Source of the DNA: Butyrivibrio sp.
GTDB lineage: Bacteria > Bacillota > Clostridia > Lachnospirales > Lachnospiraceae
DNA: 33,790 nucleotides
Direction of reading: 5' to 3'
Assembly: GCF_017940685.1 (NCBI RefSeq)
Contig: NZ_JAGAYD010000062.1
Location: 1 to 33,790 of the forward strand
Part shown: positions 28,108-33,790 of the stretch, in pieces
Numbering within the stretch: the stretch's first letter is position 1
Layout of the letters: each line of letters starts with the position of its first letter
Notes under the pieces: generated by a model
Seen by the model: the letters and a program-made list of their open reading frames with translations, nothing else
Told to the model about the DNA's origin: nothing
Database searches by the model: none
Program-made: the position numbers and the translations under genes

Positions 28108-29472
28108 ATGGAATACAGATATTACAGAGAGTTAAAGCATAATTATCTTGTCTTTGAAGACCAGGGAAAAGAGACTGAGGATGAGAGGTACCAGTACAAG
28201 ATACTTGAGAGTGGAAGGATTAAAAATCTTGTGCCCTGTGCCCAGAGAAATATCAATGGGGACAAGTTCTTTTACTATGAGATAAATTCCATGCAGAACT
28301 TAAGAGACAGGTTTGGCTCTAATAAGATGGGAAGTGAGCAGGTGAAAAGGCTTCTTTCTGATATAAAGAAACTCATGGATGGTCTTTCTGAGTTTTTGCT
28401 TGGGCAGGAAGGAATAGTCTTTAACATCCAAAGCGTTTATACAGACTTAGCAACTGGGGACTTTAGGTTCATATACTGTCCATTCTATGATGAGAAAAAG
28501 AGCTTTTCAGATTTTGCCCTTCAGCTCCTTGAGATAGTTGATGAGGGAGATACAGAGGCTACAGACCTTGTCTATAAACTTTGCGAGGAAAGCGCAAAGA
28601 GTGGGGACTTCATATATGAAGTTATAGAAAACGTCACAGAAGAGGCGCCTGATGAGGCTGCAGCTGAAGAGGTAGTGTATAAAGAACCCGTAAGGGAAGA
28701 GATTTCCTACGAGGAGGATCTATTTGAAGAGGAAGAAAAGGAAGTTTCAGCGGTTAAAGATTCAAGGCTTCAAAGAGCTAATAAGAGACTTTCCGGGAAA
28801 CTGCAGCTTTTCTTTTCCCTGATGTTTGCTCTGCTGGTGGGAGCCATGGTCTATATCAGGATGAACTATATCCTGTCCAGCGAGGAAAATGTACTGTCCA
28901 TAGTTGTAATGGTGATTTCTGCTATCACAGGTGCGGTAGCTTTGATAGGCGGTTTTAAGGACATGAAAAAGACAGCTCCTAAAACTGGTGTTGAAAGCCA
29001 GGATGAAGATGAGGATGATTATGCTGACGACTTTGATGAGGAGGATTCTTTTTACGAAGCTAAGGAGCCTGTTGTAGAAAATGTGCACAGCACCAGAAAA
29101 GTAAGTGAAGAAATAAGTTCTTTTGCCCCAAAATCAAAGCCTGAGGGCGCAACAGTTGTCCTTGATCATGATAGGAGCGGGGAGCTGGCGCTATTTAGCA
29201 GAAACCTTGATAAGACGGTAAGGATTCCGCTTGAGAGCCTTCCCATAACTATTGGAAAGATGGAAGAATGCGTTGATATGAAACTTAGCGACCCTTCTGT
29301 ATCCAGAATGCACTGCAGGATCGAGGAAAAATCAGGCAGGGCCTTTGTTCGCGATCTCGGCAGTACCAATGGCACGTTCAGAAACGGTCTTAAACTCAAA
29401 CCACAGGAGAGCGTCATGATCGAGGAAGGCGATGAAATAAGAATAGGCAGAGTCTGTTTTGATTGTAGATAG
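28108..29472 (+). CDS. DUF6382-like and FHA domain protein of the Tad locus
   Basis: A 454-residue protein. The N-terminal part (about 1-175) resembles the DUF6382 domain that accompanies FHA in Lachnospiraceae Tad clusters. An acidic linker follows, then two membrane helices (about 233-250 and 258-280), another acidic linker, and a C-terminal FHA domain (about 365-454) with the conserved GKMEECVD, SDPSVSRMHCRIE and DLGSTNGTFRNG elements. FHA domains bind phosphothreonine, so the protein probably links Tad assembly to Ser/Thr kinase signalling. AGGAGAG precedes ATG 28108. It is the last gene of the Tad half-locus. Confidence 0.8.
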   Translation: MEYRYYRELKHNYLVFEDQGKETEDERYQYKILESGRIKNLVPCAQRNINGDKFFYYEINSMQNLRDRFGSNKMGSEQVKRLLSDIKKLMDGLSEFLLGQEGIVFNIQSVYTDLATGDFRFIYCPFYDEKKSFSDFALQLLEIVDEGDTEATDLVYKLCEESAKSGDFIYEVIENVTEEAPDEAAAEEVVYKEPVREEISYEEDLFEEEEKEVSAVKDSRLQRANKRLSGKLQLFFSLMFALLVGAMVYIRMNYILSSEENVLSIVVMVISAITGAVALIGGFKDMKKTAPKTGVESQDEDEDDYADDFDEEDSFYEAKEPVVENVHSTRKVSEEISSFAPKSKPEGATVVLDHDRSGELALFSRNLDKTVRIPLESLPITIGKMEECVDMKLSDPSVSRMHCRIEEKSGRAFVRDLGSTNGTFRNGLKLKPQESVMIEEGDEIRIGRVCFDCR

Positions 29473-29494
29473 CCTCATGTGGTATTATAATACC
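29463..29494 (+). promoter_or_regulatory. Sigma-A promoter with palindromic -10
   Basis: TTGTAG (29463-29468), 17 bases, TATAAT (29486-29491). The -10 lies inside a perfect 14-base palindrome, GGTATTATAATACC (29481-29494). The -35 overlaps the end of the FHA gene. It drives the core-gene run from 29518. No terminator separates it from the Tad genes. Confidence 0.75.
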
Positions 29495-29517
29495 AGTATC
29501 AATGGGGAGGGGTTCTC

Positions 29518-30525
29518 ATGAAGGTTAATATCTATTACGGCGGCAGAGGGATCATCGATGACCCAACGCTCTTTGTAATCTCACAGATCACCACAGTTTT
29601 ACAGGAACTTAATGTAAAGGTACAGCAGTACAATCTCTATGAGCAGAGAAATGGCATCACTGCCCTTCCAAACACTTTAAAGGATGCGGATGGGATCATT
29701 TTGGCGTCCACAGTTGAGTGGTTTGGTATTGGCGGCTATATGATGCAGTTTTTGGATGCCTGCTGGCTCTATGGTGACAAGGACCGGATAAAAGAAATCT
29801 ATATGGCGCCGGTAGTAATGTCTACAACCCATGGAGAGCGCGAGGGAATGCTCAGCCTTGCCAGTGCCTGGGAGATGCTCGGCGGACTTCCCTGCGATGG
29901 CATGTGCGGATATATTGCAGATACCACCAAGCTTGAGAACAGCCCTGAATATATCAAGATAATTGATAAAAAGACTGAGAATATCTACAGGACTATCAAC
30001 CAGAAGATGCCAGTATTTCCTGCCAGCAACCAGGCAGTTATAAATAAGGTCGGCGTATCACAGAGCATGGACCTTACCCCTCAGGAGTCTGAGCAGTTAT
30101 CAGAATATGCATCAGACGACAAGTACGTTAAGAAACAGAAAGAGGACCTTCAGGAGCTGGCCAGCATCTTCAGGGACAAGATGGGACAGGAAGAGGCGTC
30201 TGGCAGTTCTGACGAATATGTAAAGACATTGAAAAAGAAATTTACCCCAGTGGCAGGTGTATCAGCCAGGTACAAGATTTCTTTTTCCGACAACGCAAAA
30301 CTAAAGCCGGTTGTTATTGACGTGGATAACAGCAAGTGTGACTGCCGCGTCGGCGATGAGGATGGATGCGATGTAATGCTGGGAGCAGACCAGAGGACCT
30401 TTGAGGATATCCTTGAAGGCAGGATGACATTCCAGAGGGCGTTTATGGCTGGAAGCATCAAACTAAAGGGCGACTTCAAGCTTCTTAGGAGTCTGGATCA
30501 GCTTTTTGACCTTATGGCAGAATGA
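29518..30525 (+). CDS. Flavodoxin-like/SCP2 sterol-binding fusion protein
   Basis: A 335-residue cytoplasmic protein. Residues 1-150 have the flavodoxin/NADPH-reductase layout (MKVNIYYGGRGIIDD start, ADGIILASTVEWFGIGGYM, TTHGEREGM). Residues about 225-335 resemble an SCP2-type lipid-binding domain (RYKISFSDN, VVIDVDNSKCDCRVG, FEDILEGRMTFQRAFMAGSI, LKGDFKLL). This two-domain combination is familiar in Lachnospiraceae but its role is unknown. GGGGAGG lies before ATG 29518 and a good promoter lies just upstream. Confidence 0.75.
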   Translation: MKVNIYYGGRGIIDDPTLFVISQITTVLQELNVKVQQYNLYEQRNGITALPNTLKDADGIILASTVEWFGIGGYMMQFLDACWLYGDKDRIKEIYMAPVVMSTTHGEREGMLSLASAWEMLGGLPCDGMCGYIADTTKLENSPEYIKIIDKKTENIYRTINQKMPVFPASNQAVINKVGVSQSMDLTPQESEQLSEYASDDKYVKKQKEDLQELASIFRDKMGQEEASGSSDEYVKTLKKKFTPVAGVSARYKISFSDNAKLKPVVIDVDNSKCDCRVGDEDGCDVMLGADQRTFEDILEGRMTFQRAFMAGSIKLKGDFKLLRSLDQLFDLMAE

Positions 30526-30542
30526 CAATTGGGGACAGAGAC

Positions 30543-31190
30543 ATGCAGGATAACAGTGCAGCACAGGTTACTTACTGGGAGAACCAGGAGAGGATCTATA
30601 AAAGATCCTATGTGAGTATTGCGCTACTTTGTATAAATGTGATTGCTTTTCTTCTTAGCAATACAGTGATGCTGTGGATGTATGAAAAAGGCGCAATGGT
30701 TACGGAGATAGTTCTAAGAGACGGGCAGTATTACCGGCTCTTTACAGCCATGTTCCTTCACGCAGATCCTCAGCATTTGTTCAATAATATGATGATGCTG
30801 TTTATTGTTGGAGCTATAGTAGAAAACTATACGGGACATGCATTCTTCATTTTCATGTATTTCCTTTCGGGTCTTTTTGGAAATATGATATCCATGGCTT
30901 ATGAGATAAATCATTCCCTGAGCTGGATATCTGTGGGAGCCAGTGGAGCTATCATGGGGCTTGTGGGTTTTGTGGTAGTCTGGATCATAGTCAATAGAAG
31001 GTCCTTTATCAGAAACAGAGGAATGCTTCTAAGACTTCTGTTTTTGGCAGCTTTTGTTATATATGCATGTTTTTTCCAGGCTGGAGCCAATACGGCAGCT
31101 CACCTTGGCGGTTTTGTAACCGGCTTCGTGCTTGGAGTGATAAATATAGTACTTCTTAAAAATCAAAAGGATATGGAGGGCTTGGCATAA
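30543..31190 (+). CDS. Rhomboid-family intramembrane serine protease
   Basis: A 215-residue polytopic protein with the rhomboid catalytic pair: GASGAIMG with nucleophile S134 and NTAAHLGGFVTG with H187, plus HADPQHLFNNMMML (the conserved H-x-x-x-H-x-x-x-N before the active site). About six membrane helices. GGGGA lies five bases upstream of ATG 30543; ATG 30522, overlapping the previous gene, has no ribosome site. The stop overlaps the HIT gene start by one base. Confidence 0.9.
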   Translation: MQDNSAAQVTYWENQERIYKRSYVSIALLCINVIAFLLSNTVMLWMYEKGAMVTEIVLRDGQYYRLFTAMFLHADPQHLFNNMMMLFIVGAIVENYTGHAFFIFMYFLSGLFGNMISMAYEINHSLSWISVGASGAIMGLVGFVVVWIIVNRRSFIRNRGMLLRLLFLAAFVIYACFFQAGANTAAHLGGFVTGFVLGVINIVLLKNQKDMEGLA

Positions 31191-31597
31191 TGGACAGCTG
31201 TATTTTCTGTAAGATCGCAAATGGAGAGATTCCATCTAACACAATATATGAGGATGATAAGTTCAGGGTTATCCTGGATAATGGCCCTGCTACAAAGGGA
31301 CATGCACTTGTGATTCCAAAGGAGCACTATGCCAATCTGTTTGAAATGCCACAGGACCTTCTTGCAGACGCAGCAGTAGTTGCCAAGAAGGTTGCTACAA
31401 ATATCAAGGAAAAGCTTTCCTGTGACGGCTTAAACCTGGTGCAGAACAATGGAGAAACTGCAGGACAGACAGTAATGCATTTCCATCTTCATATCATTCC
31501 AAGATATGAAAATGATGGTCAGCACATTTTGTGGAACCCCACAAGTCCTTCAGCAGAGGAGCTTGTAGAAGTTAAGAACACTATTGTTGGAGCCTGA
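31190..31597 (+). CDS. HIT-family nucleotide hydrolase
   Basis: A 135-residue protein of the Hint branch: N-terminal CIFCKIANGEIPS with the zinc Cys pair, a GHALVIPKEH segment, QNNGETAGQTVMHFHLHIIP giving the H-x-H-x-H nucleotide-binding triad. Such enzymes hydrolyse adenosine phosphoramidates or similar. Full length. It overlaps the rhomboid stop (TAATGG). Confidence 0.95.
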   Translation: MDSCIFCKIANGEIPSNTIYEDDKFRVILDNGPATKGHALVIPKEHYANLFEMPQDLLADAAVVAKKVATNIKEKLSCDGLNLVQNNGETAGQTVMHFHLHIIPRYENDGQHILWNPTSPSAEELVEVKNTIVGA

Positions 31598-31608
31598 CGG
31601 GAGAGTCT

Positions 31609-32451
31609 ATGCGTACCTTGGAAGTATCAGAAGTAACAAAAGCAGTAAAAGAGCTGTGCATAAAGGCAAACCACAAGCTGGCACCAGATATGGAGAAGGC
31701 CATCTTAGATGCTGGTAACAGGGAAGAGTCTGAGCTTGGAAAAAAGATCCTTGGTCAGCTGAAAGAGAACCTTGATATAGCTGAAAATGACATGATACCG
31801 ATCTGCCAGGACACTGGAATGGCGGTGTTTTTTGTAAAGGTTGGTCAGGATGTCCATGTTACTGGCGGAAATCTGACCGATGCCATAAATCAGGGCGTCA
31901 GGGAAGGCTATACAGAGGGCTTTTTAAGAAAGTCTGTTGTTGAAGACCCTATTATAAGAAAGAATACAGGAGATAATACACCTGCCATTATTCATTATGA
32001 CATCGTTCCAGGTGATAAGCTTACTATCACTATTGCGCCAAAGGGCTTTGGAAGTGAGAACATGAGCAGAGTGTTCATGCTAAAGCCAGCAGATGGTGAA
32101 GAGGGTGTCAAAGATGCTATTGTCCAGGCTGTAAAGGACGCAGGTCCTAATGCCTGCCCACCAATGGTAGTTGGTGTGGGCATTGGCGGAACATTCGAAA
32201 AGTGTACTCAAATGGCAAAGGAGGCTCTCACTCGAGAAGTGGGAAAAGAGTCAGACCTCCCTCATATAAGGGCTATGGAGCAGGAAGTTCTTGAAAGAAT
32301 AAATAAAACTGGAATAGGCCCAGGGGGACTTGGTGGAACGGTGACTGCTCTTGCGGTAAACATAAATACTTTCGCAACTCACATTGCCGGACTTCCAGTG
32401 GCAGTAAACATCTGTTGCCACGTAAACAGGCACGCATCTGTAACTCTTTAA
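31609..32451 (+). CDS. Class I fumarate hydratase alpha subunit
   Basis: A 280-residue alpha subunit of the oxygen-sensitive [4Fe-4S] fumarase (fumarate plus water to malate). Expected cluster cysteines are seen: C66 in PICQDTGM, C183 in GPNACPPM and the pair near residue 269 (NICCHVNRHAS). GVGIGGTFEKC and GPGGLGGTVTAL are further conserved segments. GGGAGAG precedes ATG 31609. The beta subunit gene follows 22 bases after the stop. Confidence 0.95.
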   Translation: MRTLEVSEVTKAVKELCIKANHKLAPDMEKAILDAGNREESELGKKILGQLKENLDIAENDMIPICQDTGMAVFFVKVGQDVHVTGGNLTDAINQGVREGYTEGFLRKSVVEDPIIRKNTGDNTPAIIHYDIVPGDKLTITIAPKGFGSENMSRVFMLKPADGEEGVKDAIVQAVKDAGPNACPPMVVGVGIGGTFEKCTQMAKEALTREVGKESDLPHIRAMEQEVLERINKTGIGPGGLGGTVTALAVNINTFATHIAGLPVAVNICCHVNRHASVTL

Positions 32452-32473
32452 ATAGATAGTAAAAGGACCAATA

Positions 32474-33028
32474 ATGGATAGAGAGATCAAAGCTCCAATA
32501 GATAAAGAAATCACCAAGACACTTAAGGCTGGTGATATGGTTTATATAACAGGTACAATCTACACTGCAAGGGATGCTGCCCACAAGAGAATGGCAGAGG
32601 CTCTTTCTGCTGGTAACAGCCTTCCAATAGATATGAAGAACAACGTCATATACTATATGGGACCGTCTCCTGCAAGGGAAGGCAGGCCCATAGGTTCAGC
32701 AGGTCCTACAACAGCAAGCCGTATGGATAAGTATGCTCCTGATCTTTTAGATCTTGGCCTTGGTGCCATGATAGGTAAGGGCAAAAGAAATCAAACCGTA
32801 ATAGATGCTATCGTCAGGAATGGCGCTGTGTATCTGGCTGCAATTGGCGGAGCGGGAGCTCTTTTGTCAAAAGCAATAGTAGCTTCTGAGGTAGTAGCCT
32901 ACGATGATCTTGGAACTGAGGCTATAAGAAAGCTTCAGGTAGAACGGTTCCCTGCTATAGTTGTAATTGATTCAGAGGGCAGCAACCTTTACGAGACAGC
33001 AATCTCTGAGTACAATAGAGAATCGTAA
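32474..33028 (+). CDS. Class I fumarate hydratase beta subunit
   Basis: A 184-residue beta subunit: the swivel-domain half of class I fumarase with TGTIYTARDAAHKRM, YMGPSPAREGRPIGSAGPTT and GKGKRNQ, all conserved in fumarase and tartrate dehydratase beta subunits. Together with the preceding alpha gene it forms the alpha2-beta2 enzyme found in many Clostridia. AAAGGA lies seven bases before ATG 32474. Confidence 0.95.
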   Translation: MDREIKAPIDKEITKTLKAGDMVYITGTIYTARDAAHKRMAEALSAGNSLPIDMKNNVIYYMGPSPAREGRPIGSAGPTTASRMDKYAPDLLDLGLGAMIGKGKRNQTVIDAIVRNGAVYLAAIGGAGALLSKAIVASEVVAYDDLGTEAIRKLQVERFPAIVVIDSEGSNLYETAISEYNRES

Positions 33029-33036
33029 TAAAGTAA

Positions 33037-33065
33037 TTGACAAAGGCCCGGGCCATTTGTATAAT
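33037..33065 (+). promoter_or_regulatory. Consensus promoter of the tRNA-Ser gene
   Basis: TTGACA (33037-33042), exactly 17 bases, TATAAT (33060-33065): a perfect sigma-A promoter. The spacer holds a perfect 10-base palindrome GGCCCGGGCC (33045-33054). Transcription should start near 33072, so the tRNA has a leader of about 65 bases including a GCGTC/GACGC hairpin. Confidence 0.9.
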
Positions 33066-33136
33066 TAACTTTGCGTCTGATGATTTTCAGGACGCATTTG
33101 AATTCAAACCACATATTGGTAGAGGGATTCAGGCAT

Positions 33137-33224
33137 GGAGAAATACTCAAGTGGCTGAAGAGGCGCCCCTGCTAAGGGTGTAGGCCGTTTACGCGGCGCG
33201 CGGGTTCAAATCCCGCTTTCTCCG
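33137..33224 (+). tRNA. tRNA-Ser (GCU)
   Basis: An 88-base cloverleaf with acceptor GGAGAAA/TTTCTCC and discriminator G, D-arm, anticodon stem CGCCC/GGGTG closing loop CTGCTAA (anticodon GCT at 33171-33173), a long variable arm (type II tRNA) and TTCAAAT T-loop. The long variable arm fits serine. CCA is not encoded. Confidence 0.95.
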
Positions 33225-33239
33225 TTTAGCTAAGAAGAT

Positions 33240-33274
33240 GGAAGTTCAGATATTTGCTGAACTTCCTTTTTTAT
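33240..33274 (+). terminator. Rho-independent terminator after tRNA-Ser
   Basis: A perfect 10-bp stem GGAAGTTCAG/CTGAACTTCC with a 7-base loop followed by TTTTTTATT. Confidence 0.95.
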
Positions 33275-33462
33275 TATCCGGACTCAGGTTGTTTTGTATA
33301 ATACCGCATTTCTATTGAGATGATCCGTTAGAAAACGTATCTCTTACTATAGTAAAGTAAAACAATAACTGCAGTGAGGTACAAATAATATGTGGTATTA
33401 GGACAGTAAAATACAACATTTTGTGGTTGAAAATCTTTCTGCAAAATTCATGAAAAAAGGTG

Positions 33463-33491
33463 TTGCATTTAAAATTCCTCTTTGCTATAAT
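33463..33491 (+). promoter_or_regulatory. rRNA operon promoter P1
   Basis: TTGCAT (33463-33468), 17 bases, TATAAT (33486-33491) with TGC extension. A GC-rich hairpin (TGCCCGC/GCGGGCA, 33498-33519) follows in the leader. A further TATAAT at 33297-33302 lacks a -35. Bases 33303-33462 contain only an AT-rich region and a palindrome TTACTATAGTAA (33344-33355). Confidence 0.75.
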
Positions 33492-33576
33492 AACTTTTGC
33501 CCGCTTGAAAGGGCGGGCAGAAACCGCGGAAACATGCGGCTTCCAAAAAACTTTTCTAAAAAGTTTAAAAAAGTTG

Positions 33577-33605
33577 TTGACATTGAGATCGCAACATGAT
33601 ATTCT
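33577..33605 (+). promoter_or_regulatory. rRNA operon promoter P2
   Basis: TTGACA (33577-33582), 17 bases, TATTCT (33600-33605), preceded by an A/T-run resembling an UP element (about 33545-33573). Tandem promoters upstream of 16S rRNA are normal. The leader from about 33612 to 33764 has no gene. Confidence 0.75.
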
Positions 33606-33764
33606 AAATGAGTTGCGGCAATCAAGAGCAACAACGAAGTACCTTGACAAATAAACAGTAATGCAACCCTGAAAAATTCCAAGAGAATTATTCAGAATTA
33701 ACAAACCAAAGTAATAACGGACAGACCGAAAGCTAGTTTTTGTTCTGGCTAGATTGAACTATTT

Positions 33765-33790
33765 AAACGTGAGAGTTCGATCCTGGCTCA
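33765..33790 (+). rRNA. 16S rRNA, 5' end only (runs off the window)
   Basis: The last 19 bases (AGAGTTCGATCCTGGCTCA, 33772-33790) are the universally conserved 5' segment of bacterial 16S rRNA used as the 27F priming site, with C for T at one position. The mature 5' end is placed by analogy about seven bases upstream. Confidence 0.95.

Noticed and set aside
33297-33302. TATAAT as a third rRNA promoter
   Set aside because: No acceptable -35 at 16-18 bases; stronger promoters lie at 33463 and 33577.

Overview
The window looks like a chromosomal segment of a rumen/gut Lachnospiraceae bacterium close to Butyrivibrio or Pseudobutyrivibrio. This is inferred from protein style (Clostridial Tad proteins with DUF5702/DUF6382-like members, two-subunit class I fumarase, small Lachnospiraceae protein families), strong AGGAGG ribosome binding sites, moderate G+C, and the first bases of a 16S rRNA gene at the right edge. 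No database search was possible; family names come from motif recognition and memory.

Layout. (1) 24-7675: after a terminator, a tightly packed operon that starts with three genes resembling the conjugation genes of Clostridial ICEs (VirB2/Maff2-like, VirB6/TrbL-like, PrgI/VirB3-like). It then continues with a Tad/type IVc pilus engine (CpaF/TadA ATPase, TadB, TadC), a large lipoprotein, two pseudopilin-like proteins and a SAF/CpaB-like protein. No VirB4 or VirD4 is present. This is the best candidate for an undescribed system: a T4SS-Tad hybrid. (2) 7685-13163: six soluble proteins without signal peptides, several sharing an N-terminal SGV motif and internal paralogy. Two sites matching flagellar sigma-28 promoters precede the two gene groups, so they may be late flagellar-regulon or exported proteins. 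(3) 13285-16185: an intact IS66 element with inverted repeats and an exact 8-bp target duplication. (4) 16257-21044: an accessory cassette with an Ig-like-domain lipoprotein, small unknown proteins, a 629-aa ImmA/IrrE-type metallopeptidase with a C-terminal HTH, a zinc-ribbon protein and a ribbon-helix-helix regulator, with repeated operator-like sequences. (5) 21093-22829: an IS30 element with 13-bp direct repeats, inserted at the -35 region of a promoter that carries a LexA box. (6) 23036-24665: a second zinc-ribbon protein, a structured RNA candidate and a 342-aa protein with a sigma-70-like layout. (7) 24837-29472: the 3' half of a conventional Tad pilus locus, beginning with a 5'-truncated Flp pilin and continuing with a DUF5702-like protein, TadE, prepilin peptidase, TadE and an FHA protein. 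(8) 29463-33790: core chromosome with a flavodoxin/SCP2 protein, rhomboid protease, HIT protein, fumarase alpha and beta, tRNA-Ser(GCU), and an rRNA operon with tandem promoters.

Interpretation. The clear junction near 24840, where a Flp pilin loses its N-terminal half, suggests that most of the sequence to its left is an inserted or rearranged island that split a chromosomal Tad locus from its motor genes. The hybrid secretion operon, the cargo-like proteins and the regulators would then travel together on that island. Two IS elements later disturbed promoters inside it: IS66 separated the 16257 lipoprotein gene from its promoter, while IS30 left the LexA-box promoter intact through the duplicated target.
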